Assembly (NCBI GenBank): GCA_026627305.1
Contig: JAPNVD010000003.1
Location: 1 to 64,000 of the forward strand
DNA from: Sulfolobaceae archaeon
GTDB taxonomy: Archaea; Thermoproteota; Thermoprotei_A; Sulfolobales; Sulfolobaceae
Length of the DNA: 64,000 bases
Reading direction: 5' to 3'
Part shown: positions 8,578 to 16,923 of the stretch, piece after piece
Numbering within the stretch: position 1 is the first letter of the stretch
Layout: each line of letters opens with the position of its first letter
Made by a program: the position numbers and the translations under genes
The notes under the pieces: model-generated
What the model was told of the DNA's origin: nothing
What the model saw: only the letters and a program-made list of their open reading frames with translations
Database searches by the model: none

Positions 8578-9036
8578 ATGTTAGTTATGTTAGAAGATAA
8601 GAGGGTTGTAGACATAATTAACGAGACTATAAATGAAGGGTTTAGTGGCGAGATTATAAAGGATGATAATGGAATAAACATAATCATCGCAGATATCTCA
8701 GAGAACGGTAAGCCCTTTATTTTAATAATAAAAGACGATGAGAGGATTAGTATTGAGAAAGAAGAGAGTGACTACAAGATTTCTATTTATTCGTCTCTTG
8801 GTTCAGTTATAGATAATTATTATGTTACAGGCGCTGAAAGGCTTAAGGATGTGGCAGGTTTCAAGAACCCTAAAAGTATAGTGGAGTTAAATAAAGATGC
8901 GGAAGGTAAGGTATTTTTCACGGTATTTGATTATTCAGAGTTAGAAGAGATAATGTCAGCGCTAAATAAGTTTGCTATTCCTTTTACTGCTATAGTTTAT
9001 ATAAACGTTAGTCATGGACATTCCGAAGAGGAGTAA
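8578..9036 (+). CDS. Uncharacterised acidic protein
   Basis: A 152-residue, mostly soluble, acidic protein without signal peptide or membrane segment. The predicted alternation of short strands and helices (DDNGINIIIADIS, KPFILIIKDDER, YKISIYSS) suggests a small alpha/beta fold. It ends in an acidic tail with a histidine pair (SHGHSEEE). I do not recognise the family. It follows the LutB-like gene by 54 bases in the same direction but has its own TATA-like box, so co-regulation is possible but not shown. A second ATG at 8587 is an alternative start. Confidence 0.6.
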   Translation: MLVMLEDKRVVDIINETINEGFSGEIIKDDNGINIIIADISENGKPFILIIKDDERISIEKEESDYKISIYSSLGSVIDNYYVTGAERLKDVAGFKNPKSIVELNKDAEGKVFFTVFDYSELEEIMSALNKFAIPFTAIVYINVSHGHSEEE

Positions 9037-9095
9037 TGTAGAATGCTAATAGAGAGATTGGAATAATTAATTTGAAAGATAGAATTTAATAAGGG

Positions 9096-9106
9096 TTTTT
9101 ATAAAA
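9096..9106 (+). promoter_or_regulatory. Probable TATA box of the second binding protein
   Basis: TTTTTATAAAA is centred about 23 bases before the ATG at 9124, as expected for a strongly expressed leaderless gene. Confidence 0.6.
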
Positions 9107-9123
9107 TATTATGTAGAGTAATT

Positions 9124-11169
9124 ATGGATAGAAGGACAAAAAGGTTACTTCAAAGATTGGCAATAATAATAGTAGTAATTGTAATAGTGGGGGTAGTAGG
9201 ATTTTTAGCAGTTAATAATATGAACAAGCCTCACGTAAAAGTCGTAACAGTACCAGTAACTTCTTCAGTTGTATATACATCTACAGTTGTTCCAAATATA
9301 ACTGTTACGACTACAATTACAAAGACCATTACAAACAAGATAACTATAACCCCACCTAACACTTCACAGCTTGTAGATGTATACTGGACAGCTGCACCAG
9401 ATGCACTAGACCCAGGAACAGGGTTCTTCGTTCAAGATGCTCCGTTGTTCAGTTCAGTTTATCAGGAGCTAGTTGAGTTTAATGGTTCTTCAATTACCTC
9501 TGTTGTACCAGTTATCGCACAAAACTACACAACTACTAATTATGAGAACTGGACATTCTACATAAGGCATGGGGTATACTTCCCTGACGGTGTTCGAGTT
9601 AATGCATCAACAGTCTGGTTCTCACTTTATAGAACAATATTGATGGGTCAAGGACCAGGAGTTGCAAATTATATAGGTTTATTGTTTAATTCTACACAAT
9701 ATGCTGCTACAGGTTATGCACTACCATGGGGTATTGGTAATGCACTACACGCAGTACTGGGAATTAATGCAAGTAATGCAACTCTAGTAGCTAACACATT
9801 AGCATCAATATTATCACACTTCAACGCAGCTAACAAAACAATCCAAGAGATAATGAGCTATCCTTATCAGGCAGTTGTTGTTAAGGGACCATATGAGGTT
9901 CAAATAAACACTCTAGAGCCATACAGGTACTTCATATTCGATATTGCAGTGTGGTGGGGTGCAATAGTTGATCCAGTATTCATTGACCAACATGGTGGTG
10001 TACAACCAAACAGTCCAAACAGCTATATAAACCTACATGGCATGCCTGGTACTGGTCCCTACATAATATCTTATGTTGCCCAGGGCTTCTCAGAAATAAT
10101 ACTAAAGGCTAATCCAAACTATTGGGCAATGAACGCCTCTAACATTCCAGCAGTAGCCCAACCAGCCCACATTCCTGTCGTAATAATCTATTATGGTTTA
10201 TCACACACTGATAGGGTTGAGGACTTTGATCAGAATATTGCTCAGATTTCTTATGTTAGCGTTCCATTCATTGGACAAATGTATTCAGGTTATAAATACA
10301 AGGGAGTACCACTAACAGCAATATTAAGGATAATAGGGTACGATCCATCAGTTTTCTATCTGTCTATGAGCACTGAGGTATTTCCTACCAATATCACTGA
10401 TTTTAGATTAGGTATCGAATATGCAATCAACTACTCTGCGTTACTTCATATTTTCGCTTTTAATAACACAATACTAGCTAGTGAATATTTAGGTCCTATT
10501 AGCAATGCATTTCCTATTTATAATGAAGTTATGGCAATGGATCATCTGACTCCATATACTTATAATCTCTCTCTCGCTATTCATTATCTTAATGAGGCAG
10601 GATATATAGGTCACTTCTCTTTAGTTATGCCTAATGGTACCGTATTAGGAGATCCTTCAGCTCCCGAATTAGGTCCTATAGATATTTATGCAATAACACC
10701 TATCACACCTCTGCTTCAAGAAGAATTAGAGATAATTGAAGCAAGTTTACAGCAAGTTGGAATATCAGTATCGGTTAGATTAGTCACTGCATCAGTAACA
10801 GACCAGTGGACTACTCCTTCCTCTACACCTGCTATGGTTATGTTAGGTTGGCAGCCTGATTGGCCCGATCCTATATATCAAGAATTAATACCACTAACTG
10901 ATGTTCAAGAAGGTGGAATTTCAGGAAATATGGCTTGGGTCAATATATCAACACTACAGACTATGTATGAAACTTTACCATTCATGACTAATTCAACACA
11001 ACAATTAATGTTAGTGGCAAAGGTTTACAATACATTATATAACTATGCACCTTATGTATGGTTGCCAAATCCAGAAGTTTACTACTTTATACAACCTTAC
11101 GTCCAAGGGTTTGAATATAATCCGTTCACAGGCTACTGGTATAACATGATCTATTATTCAACAAGTTAA
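9124..11169 (+). CDS. ABC transporter substrate-binding protein, peptide/nickel family (complete)
   Basis: A 681-residue extracellular solute-binding protein of the SBP_bac_5 family. A basic start (MDRRTKRLLQ) and one hydrophobic anchor (about residues 12-31) are followed by a Thr/Val-rich linker to about residue 78. The ligand-binding domain then has typical features: SSVYQELVEFNG, NWTFYIRHGVYFPDGVRVNA, a GTGPYIISYV segment, and the C-terminal WQPDWPDPIYQ. Many N-glycosylation sequons are present. It is a paralogue of the truncated minus-strand gene at 1-525. It lies alone with its own promoter and a T-rich end, about 2.6 kb behind the transporter operon that it probably serves. Ligand unknown: peptides or sugars. 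Confidence 0.92.
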   Translation: MDRRTKRLLQRLAIIIVVIVIVGVVGFLAVNNMNKPHVKVVTVPVTSSVVYTSTVVPNITVTTTITKTITNKITITPPNTSQLVDVYWTAAPDALDPGTGFFVQDAPLFSSVYQELVEFNGSSITSVVPVIAQNYTTTNYENWTFYIRHGVYFPDGVRVNASTVWFSLYRTILMGQGPGVANYIGLLFNSTQYAATGYALPWGIGNALHAVLGINASNATLVANTLASILSHFNAANKTIQEIMSYPYQAVVVKGPYEVQINTLEPYRYFIFDIAVWWGAIVDPVFIDQHGGVQPNSPNSYINLHGMPGTGPYIISYVAQGFSEIILKANPNYWAMNASNIPAVAQPAHIPVVIIYYGLSHTDRVEDFDQNIAQISYVSVPFIGQMYSGYKYKGVPLTAILRIIGYDPSVFYLSMSTEVFPTNITDFRLGIEYAINYSALLHIFAFNNTILASEYLGPISNAFPIYNEVMAMDHLTPYTYNLSLAIHYLNEAGYIGHFSLVMPNGTVLGDPSAPELGPIDIYAITPITPLLQEELEIIEASLQQVGISVSVRLVTASVTDQWTTPSSTPAMVMLGWQPDWPDPIYQELIPLTDVQEGGISGNMAWVNISTLQTMYETLPFMTNSTQQLMLVAKVYNTLYNYAPYVWLPNPEVYYFIQPYVQGFEYNPFTGYWYNMIYYSTS

Positions 11170-11195
11170 TCTTCTTTTTCCCTTTTTGTTTCTCT
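11170..11195 (+). terminator. T-rich transcription terminator after the binding protein
   Basis: Directly after the stop codon come several runs of T (TTTTT twice within about 20 bases, in a C/T tract). Crenarchaeal transcription ends at such runs without needing a hairpin. Confidence 0.6.
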
Positions 11196-11214
11196 ATTTC
11201 ATGAATCAAAGTTT

Positions 11215-11228
11215 AAATTTATTTATAC
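11215..11228 (+). promoter_or_regulatory. Probable TATA box of the 242-residue orphan protein
   Basis: AAATTTATTTATAC is centred about 26 bases before the ATG at 11248, the spacing of a leaderless crenarchaeal promoter. Confidence 0.55.
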
Positions 11229-11247
11229 AGATAACCATTATATCTTT

Positions 11248-11976
11248 ATGAAATGTTCTACAGTTTCCTCACGTGAGATAAGAGGCTTCTCGTTTTTGGT
11301 CCCATCATGTGATAAAGATTCTATAAAACAGAAGCTTGAAGAGTATAGGAAGAGAGCCGATAGTGAGGGTAAAACTTACATAGTTAGAATAGCTGATAGT
11401 AACTATTTTAGATTTGATGTATTAATGGTACCAGGCGCTCCCACATTTGTCACAATCTCAACCGTCAGGGGTACTAATAATATAAACCTCAGAGATTTAG
11501 ATACATTATTAGAGTTAAAGACGATTTCTTGTTGCGCCTCAGAGAAGGAGGAACTGAAAAAAGGACTTTCAGGATTTTTAAGTGAAAGCAAAACAGCTGA
11601 AGCTGAGGTCGTCGATTTAATTTCCTCAGAGGAGTCAGAATTCGAGACTAGTGTAGATTGTAATGCTGTGCAGTGGAATGAGATTAAGCCTCCTGAACCT
11701 GTGGAAGGCAGATGGTCAACATCCGAACTAGCATCAACAGAGCACTTATATTTAAAGGCATTAGCTGGACAAGGAAAGTTTATAGCGATATCTACTGAGA
11801 GACCTCAAAATTCCATTAAATTTAACTCTATCGATAGGCTAAGCTCGTTATGCTGTTTTATTGGACTCCTCGAGAAGAAACTATTCCAAGAGTGTCCTCA
11901 ATTAGGTGAAGCCTTAAAGGAGATCTTATCGGAAGGACAAGCAACTAGTAAAAGAAGGAAAAAAGATAAATATTAA
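11248..11976 (+). CDS. Uncharacterised cytoplasmic protein, two similar-looking halves
   Basis: A 242-residue soluble protein with no signal or membrane helix. Both halves carry a double-cysteine word followed by a charged helix: TISCCASEKEELKKGL near residue 92 and SLCCFIGLLEKKL near residue 201. Each is preceded by a strand and an ...N-L/F-x-D-L/R-L... word (INLRDLDTLLEL, IKFNSIDRLSSL). This suggests an internal duplication of about 100 residues joined by an acidic linker (residues 118-145). The C-terminus is basic (KRRKKDKY). I do not recognise the family; it may be restricted to Sulfolobales. The promoter fit supports ATG 11248. Confidence 0.65.
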   Translation: MKCSTVSSREIRGFSFLVPSCDKDSIKQKLEEYRKRADSEGKTYIVRIADSNYFRFDVLMVPGAPTFVTISTVRGTNNINLRDLDTLLELKTISCCASEKEELKKGLSGFLSESKTAEAEVVDLISSEESEFETSVDCNAVQWNEIKPPEPVEGRWSTSELASTEHLYLKALAGQGKFIAISTERPQNSIKFNSIDRLSSLCCFIGLLEKKLFQECPQLGEALKEILSEGQATSKRRKKDKY

Positions 11977-12005
11977 GTGAACTTCTCAAAATATTTTAAA
12001 AGAAC

Positions 12006-12401
12006 ATGTCTAAAGGAGAAGTTATATGCACTTCAATAAATGAAGATAATCGCTTAGAATTGTTTAGTAAGGCTAAGTATTTAGTCCTAGTAGATCCAAA
12101 AAATATGGAAATTATAAATAAGGTTGATAATCCTGCATTAACGTCGGAGAACAAGAGACCAACATTTGCAAAAGAATGTGTAAAATTGAATGCAACTCAA
12201 GTTATAGCACCTCATGGCTCATTGTGTTTTCCATCGTATTTTATTCTCAAGAAGGCAAATGTAAAAATTTATGTAGCTCAGCCAGGTTCTCTTCTAGATC
12301 ATTCAGATCTAAGAGTATATCCTGTAAATTGGAAAGAGATACTATATTCTAGTTATCTAGCTGTTAAAGAGAGGATATTTGAAACAATGGGTAAAAAATA
12401 A
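12006..12401 (+). CDS. Small protein, possibly NifX/NifB-associated fold
   Basis: A 131-residue soluble protein. The middle (RPTFAKECVKLNATQVIAPH, then FILKKANVKIYVA) recalls the dinitrogenase iron-molybdenum cofactor-binding (NifX/NafY) fold, in which a strand ending in a glycine-rich turn is followed by a helix and a second strand. The match is weak and based on pattern only. There is no nitrogenase in the window, and such domains also occur in proteins of unknown role. It begins 29 bases behind the previous orphan gene and ends 27 bases before the MscS gene, so it may be the middle of a three-gene transcript. Confidence 0.55.
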   Translation: MSKGEVICTSINEDNRLELFSKAKYLVLVDPKNMEIINKVDNPALTSENKRPTFAKECVKLNATQVIAPHGSLCFPSYFILKKANVKIYVAQPGSLLDHSDLRVYPVNWKEILYSSYLAVKERIFETMGKK

Positions 12402-12428
12402 AACCATGATCAAAAAAATTATAATGAG

Positions 12429-13343
12429 ATGGATCAAGAGCCTAGAGAGTTAAGATTAGCAAGACTTTTAGGTTACGTAATTATCTTGGCAATAATTGTT
12501 TATGCCATAGAGTTCTTTCTTACTAAAGATGTTTATATAGTTAGAAAAATAATACCAGTCTCAAATGAATCATTAGCAATAACTTACGCGAATTATTTGG
12601 TTAGGGGCATCGACGCGCTCCTGGTAGGTATAGGTGGCTATTTGATAATACTCTTACTTAGGAGAATAATAAATAGATATGTTATTATAAAAGCTCCAAC
12701 TGAAAGTAGGCATATAATTAACCTCGTTATAGAAGGAGTACTATATCTCTCTTTAGTCTTAGCTGTTCTCGCTACATTGGGTATTAACTTAACAGGAGCT
12801 GCAATAGGTGGTGCAGTAGCAGGCGTTACTATAGGTTTAGCTGCTCAAACTTTTGTCTCTAATCTCTTATCAGGATTTACGGTAGCATCAAGCAAAACTT
12901 TAAGCCCTGGAGATTCTGTAATATTGGGATCATGGATTTGGGGCTCTCCAATAATTGGAAAGGTTAAAAAAATATCAATATTATTTACAGATATAGTCAC
13001 TATTAATGGTAATGAAGTAAGGGTACCAAATTCCGCATTTCTAGGTAACACAATATTTACAAAGCTAGATACTTCTCATTCAATTCTATATCCTTATACA
13101 TTATCAGTTAACGCTGATGTACCTGCTAAGGATCTACAAGCTCTCGCTGAAGCAAAAATTAAGGATGTATTTGAAAAGGAAAAACTAAAACTACCAACTA
13201 TCTATTTTACAGCAAAAACTGGTACAACAAATACCTTTACTATATTGATCTACGCAGAAGATCTAAATGACCTTAACAGAATTTTGACATACGTAAATAC
13301 TGCATTTGATAACGCATATTGGGAGCTTAAAAATAAAAAATGA
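12429..13343 (+). CDS. MscS-family mechanosensitive channel
   Basis: A small-conductance mechanosensitive channel of 304 residues in the cytoplasmic membrane. There are three membrane helices at about residues 12-31, 60-80 and 97-150. The last one, the pore helix, is rich in Gly and Ala (TGAAIGGAVAGVTIGLAAQT), as in E. coli MscS TM3. The cytoplasmic beta domain follows, with SPGDSVILG and the typical TDIVTINGNEVRVPNS. The channel releases solutes when membrane tension rises. ATG 12429 gives MDQEPREL; an out-of-frame ATG lies five bases upstream. It may share a transcript with the two small genes before it. Confidence 0.92.
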   Translation: MDQEPRELRLARLLGYVIILAIIVYAIEFFLTKDVYIVRKIIPVSNESLAITYANYLVRGIDALLVGIGGYLIILLLRRIINRYVIIKAPTESRHIINLVIEGVLYLSLVLAVLATLGINLTGAAIGGAVAGVTIGLAAQTFVSNLLSGFTVASSKTLSPGDSVILGSWIWGSPIIGKVKKISILFTDIVTINGNEVRVPNSAFLGNTIFTKLDTSHSILYPYTLSVNADVPAKDLQALAEAKIKDVFEKEKLKLPTIYFTAKTGTTNTFTILIYAEDLNDLNRILTYVNTAFDNAYWELKNKK

Positions 13344-13371
13344 TTTAAGGGTTTAGTATACAAATGAATAC

Positions 13372-13785
13372 ATGTCCCAACAATATCAGCCTATATTTGT
13401 TTTTGAGGATACTGTCAGAATATATGATACTGATGCACAAGGTATTGTTCACTATGCTGGATATTATAGGTTTTTCACGAATGCTACAGAAAAATTTATG
13501 ATAGAGAAGGTAGGTATTCCGTTTCCAATTGTTAATGATGAGTTTTGGTTCGTAATAGTAGAATCTCATGCAACTTATCATAAACCAGCTAAATTAGGTG
13601 ATAGGCTAACTGTTACATTAACACCCAAAGCACTTTCAAAGAAGGTTATTAGATTTGAATATAAAATTTCAACGCGTGGGGAACTTATAGTTGATGGATA
13701 TACTGTGCACGTTGCTATAAATCCTAAAATATGGAAATCTAGAGAAATTCCAGATGAAATTTTAAATAAAATATTTACACCTTAA
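13372..13785 (+). CDS. Acyl-CoA thioesterase, YbgC/4-hydroxybenzoyl-CoA family
   Basis: A 137-residue single hot-dog domain. The active-site region YDTDAQGIVHYAGYYRFF (about residues 15-32) matches the YbgC/FcbC family, with the catalytic aspartate in DTDAQG. The partner strand PAKLGDRLTVTLTP also fits. The enzyme hydrolyses CoA thioesters in the cytoplasm; its substrate cannot be told. It lies 28 bases after the MscS gene and 82 bases before the por operon. Genes for pyruvate:ferredoxin oxidoreductase make or use acetyl-CoA, but a functional link is only a guess. Confidence 0.88.
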   Translation: MSQQYQPIFVFEDTVRIYDTDAQGIVHYAGYYRFFTNATEKFMIEKVGIPFPIVNDEFWFVIVESHATYHKPAKLGDRLTVTLTPKALSKKVIRFEYKISTRGELIVDGYTVHVAINPKIWKSREIPDEILNKIFTP

Positions 13786-13867
13786 ACTAAATGTATACTT
13801 AATTTTATGAATTAAATTTCATTTAGATTATTTTTAATTCGATGGAAGGAAATTTTTAAGAACTGTA

Positions 13868-14449
13868 ATGTATAATTTATACATGATGATAAGCTTAAAG
13901 GAAAGAGGCAGAATTGATATTATATTTTTTGGTAGAGGTGGGCAGGGAGCAGTTACTGCATCTCAAGCTTTTGCACAGGCTGCTATTAAGAGGAATTTAT
14001 ATGTTTTGACTAATCCTGAATACGGTGCCGAGAGAAGAGGAGCTCCTGTTAAGGCTTATCTAAGGGTTTCAACTAGGCAAGTTCAGGACAGAGAACCTAT
14101 AACTTCACCTGATATATCTGTTGTTTATGATTTTGGACTTATTGGAATATATAACTTAGACAAAATAACTAAAGATTATATTATTTTGAATGGTAATGAA
14201 GAGTATGCGAAAAAGTTAAGGGGTTTATTTAATGGCAATATAGTGTATGTTAATGCCTATAATATAGCAATGAAAATTATTGGAAGACCTTATGTAAACA
14301 TGCCCATGTTGGGAGCTTTAGTCAGAGTTGTAGATTTCGTGGATTTAGATTCATTAAAGGAGGTGGTAAATAATATGTTTTCTAAAAGGGTTGCGGATCT
14401 TAATATAAAGGCTATAGAAGAGGCATATCAGGAGGCGCAGGTGATTTAA
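13868..14449 (+). CDS. porG: Pyruvate:ferredoxin oxidoreductase gamma subunit
   Basis: Gamma subunit of the four-subunit 2-oxoacid:ferredoxin oxidoreductase. FFGRGGQGAVTASQAFAQAA near residue 18 and PEYGAERRGAPVKAYLRVS near residue 50 are diagnostic. The complex converts pyruvate and CoA to acetyl-CoA, CO2 and reduced ferredoxin. The length of 193 residues is usual. The start is uncertain: ATG at 13868, 13883 and 13886 are all in frame, and the family would accept a start at 13883 (MMISLKERG). The gene is directly joined to porD (TAAATG), so the order is porG-D-A-B. Confidence 0.93.
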   Translation: MYNLYMMISLKERGRIDIIFFGRGGQGAVTASQAFAQAAIKRNLYVLTNPEYGAERRGAPVKAYLRVSTRQVQDREPITSPDISVVYDFGLIGIYNLDKITKDYIILNGNEEYAKKLRGLFNGNIVYVNAYNIAMKIIGRPYVNMPMLGALVRVVDFVDLDSLKEVVNNMFSKRVADLNIKAIEEAYQEAQVI

Positions 14450-14767
14450 ATGGCAAGTCTGTCTAGTTGGAAAGAAATACCATTAGGTGGTTTAATAAAA
14501 GAACCTCAAAGCTCTAGGTATAATAAGACAGGATCATGGAGAACAGAGAGGCCGGTATTGGAGCAAGATGCTTGTATAAGATGTACATTATGTTGGGTTT
14601 ATTGCCCAGAGCCAGCTATATTAGAGTTGCCTAAACCGTATACTACTAAAAAAGGCATAAAGTACAATGTGACGTATGAGATCAATTACGATTATTGTAA
14701 AGGATGTGGAATTTGTTCACAAGTATGTCCAACTAAAGCGATTAAGATGGTTCCGGAGGTGAGCTAA
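14450..14767 (+). CDS. porD: Pyruvate:ferredoxin oxidoreductase delta subunit (2x[4Fe-4S] ferredoxin)
   Basis: A 105-residue ferredoxin-like subunit with two complete cluster motifs: C42, C45, C48, C52 (CIRCTLCWVYCPEP) and C83, C86, C89, C93 (CKGCGICSQVCPTKA). It passes electrons from the cluster in the beta subunit towards external ferredoxin. Its start codon follows the porG stop codon without a gap, and its stop is next to the porA start, so translation is very likely coupled. Confidence 0.95.
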   Translation: MASLSSWKEIPLGGLIKEPQSSRYNKTGSWRTERPVLEQDACIRCTLCWVYCPEPAILELPKPYTTKKGIKYNVTYEINYDYCKGCGICSQVCPTKAIKMVPEVS

Positions 14768-15970
14768 ATGCAAAGGCAATTAACTAAAGAAAGAATTGGT
14801 TTAACATCAAATTATGCGGCAGCCTATGCCGCTAAAGCTGCAGATGTTGATGTTATAGCAGCTTATCCTATAACCCCTCAGACTACTATAATAGAGAAGC
14901 TTGCAGAATTCGTAGCTGATGGAGAGTTAAATGCGGAATTTATACCTGTAGAATCCGAACATAGTGCTTTATCTGCAATGGTTGGCGCAAGTGCGGTTGG
15001 TGCAAGAGTCTTTACAGCTACATCCGCACAAGGTTTAGAATACATGCATGAAGTCTTACATATAGCATCAGGATTGAGACTACCTATAGTTATGGCAACT
15101 CCTGGAAGGGCACTTTCTGCACCTATAAGTATACATGGGGACTATCAGGATATAATGAACGCTAGGGATACAGGTTGGATTATTTATATCGCATCTACTG
15201 CGCAGGAGGTTTATGATACTATTATCCAAGCTTATAAAGTTGCAGAAGATCCAAGAGTATTATTGCCTGTTATGGTTAGCTATGATGGTTTCCTGATGAG
15301 CCATACTGTAGAGCCTGTAGACATTTATCCAGACGAATATGTTAGGAATTATATACCAAAATTCATAGGTAATAGGCCAAGGTTATCCCCCAATGAACCT
15401 ATAACAATGGGTCCGATAGCTACTCCTGATTGGTATTATGAAATAAAATACCAGGTTATAAGGGCAAACAAGGACTCACGCGTAATTATAGATGAGGTGA
15501 ATAAATCCTTTACTGAAAGATTTGGTAATCAATACGATGTAATAGAAAGATATATGACTGATGATGCTGATTACGTCCTAATCACGTATGGCGGTGCTTC
15601 TACAGGTAACGCTAAGGAGGCGGTGAATAAGTTGAGGGAAAATGGCATAAGAGCTGGCGTAGTAAGGATTAGATTATATAGGCCTTTCCCAGCTGAAGAT
15701 ATAGCAAAAGCTGTAGAAGGGGCAAAAGTAATAGGTGTCATTGATAGAGCGTTATCGATAGGCAACTATATAGAAGGGCCAGTTTATAATGATATAGCTT
15801 CAGCGTTCTATACGCTAGGCGTAGAAAAACCCTTAGTTTCAGCGATTCACGGTATCTCGCAAAGAGCTATGTATATAAATGATTTCTATCAATTCGTTAT
15901 TAAGTTAAAAGATTTTTACGAGTCTAAAAGTTATCCTAAAAATCCAATTTATCTGGGGTTGAGAGAATGA
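14768..15970 (+). CDS. porA: Pyruvate:ferredoxin oxidoreductase alpha subunit
   Basis: Alpha subunit of 400 residues. The N-terminus (NYAAAYAAKAADVDVIAAYP, then ITPQTTIIEKL) and ESEHSALSAMVGASAVGARVFTAT in two parts are typical of POR alpha. They contribute to the thiamine pyrophosphate site and the subunit interface. The later part (DYVLITYGGASTGNAKEAV, LYRPFPAEDIAKA) is the C-terminal transketolase-like domain. The stop overlaps the porB start by four bases (ATGA). The substrate may be pyruvate or 2-oxoacids in general. The separate gamma, delta, alpha and beta genes are of the pyruvate type, unlike the fused two-subunit 2-oxoacid enzyme also known from Sulfolobus. Confidence 0.93.
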   Translation: MQRQLTKERIGLTSNYAAAYAAKAADVDVIAAYPITPQTTIIEKLAEFVADGELNAEFIPVESEHSALSAMVGASAVGARVFTATSAQGLEYMHEVLHIASGLRLPIVMATPGRALSAPISIHGDYQDIMNARDTGWIIYIASTAQEVYDTIIQAYKVAEDPRVLLPVMVSYDGFLMSHTVEPVDIYPDEYVRNYIPKFIGNRPRLSPNEPITMGPIATPDWYYEIKYQVIRANKDSRVIIDEVNKSFTERFGNQYDVIERYMTDDADYVLITYGGASTGNAKEAVNKLRENGIRAGVVRIRLYRPFPAEDIAKAVEGAKVIGVIDRALSIGNYIEGPVYNDIASAFYTLGVEKPLVSAIHGISQRAMYINDFYQFVIKLKDFYESKSYPKNPIYLGLRE

Positions 15971-16914
15971 AGACGTATTTTAAAACAGTAAGAGATCTTC
16001 CAAGAGAAGAGTATTTTGGACCTGGCCAATTAACATGCGCTGGCTGTGGTCCTAGTATAGCTGTGAGATGGATACTTAAAGCTGCAGGTAAGAACGCAAT
16101 TGTCGTAAATGCCACTGGATGTATTGAAGTTACAACAACCCAATATCCATATACTGCTTGGGGAGTGCCATATATTCATGTAGCTTTTGAGAACTCTGCC
16201 GCTGTTGCTTCAGGTATAGAAGCTGGTTTAAGGATAATGAACAAGAAGGGATTAGTTAACGAGAATCCTAAAGTTATAGTAATTGCAGGCGATGGTGGTA
16301 CATACGATATAGGACTTCAATCCTTAAGTGGTATGTTAGAGAGGGGTCATAAAGTCCTGTATATACTTTATGATAATGAAGCATACATGAATACTGGTAT
16401 ACAAAGGAGCGGTGGAACACCACACTTTGCATGGACTACCACATCTCCTGTTGGTGAAGTTCAGAAGGGTAAGCAGCAATTAAAGAAAGACATATTTAGC
16501 ATAGTTATTGCTCATAAAGTTCCATACGCGGCTACAGCTTCAATAGCATATCCCATAGATTTAGCTAATAAAGTAAAGACTGCCTTAGATTATACTGATG
16601 AAGGTCCTACTTTCCTTCATGTGATAGCTCCCTGCCCACCAGGCTGGAAGTATGAAGAAAAACTAACTGTAGAGCTAGCTAGATTAGCAGTAGAGACTGG
16701 ATACTTCCCACTAATGGAGTGGGATCATGGTAAACTAAGGCTTAATCCACCAAGTGATAGGCTTATAGATAAGAAGAACAGAAGACCACTTATAGAATTT
16801 CTAAAGCCTCAAGGAAGGTTCTCCCACATGACGGAAGCTAATATTAAAGAGATGGAGAAAGAGATTGATGCTTATTGGGACTACATAGTAAGATTAATGA
16901 ATGCTTTTAAATGA
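15967..16914 (+). CDS. porB: Pyruvate:ferredoxin oxidoreductase beta subunit
   Basis: Catalytic beta subunit of 315 residues. The proximal [4Fe-4S] cluster cysteines are C24, C27, C52 and one in VIAPCPPGW near residue 220. The thiamine pyrophosphate motif begins with GDGG at about residue 108 and continues to the NEAYMNTG word near 137. It completes the porGDAB operon. The next gene (DUF89) starts ten bases after its stop and may be read from the same transcript. Confidence 0.95.
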   Translation: MKTYFKTVRDLPREEYFGPGQLTCAGCGPSIAVRWILKAAGKNAIVVNATGCIEVTTTQYPYTAWGVPYIHVAFENSAAVASGIEAGLRIMNKKGLVNENPKVIVIAGDGGTYDIGLQSLSGMLERGHKVLYILYDNEAYMNTGIQRSGGTPHFAWTTTSPVGEVQKGKQQLKKDIFSIVIAHKVPYAATASIAYPIDLANKVKTALDYTDEGPTFLHVIAPCPPGWKYEEKLTVELARLAVETGYFPLMEWDHGKLRLNPPSDRLIDKKNRRPLIEFLKPQGRFSHMTEANIKEMEKEIDAYWDYIVRLMNAFK

Positions 16915-16923
16915 ATTTAAGTT

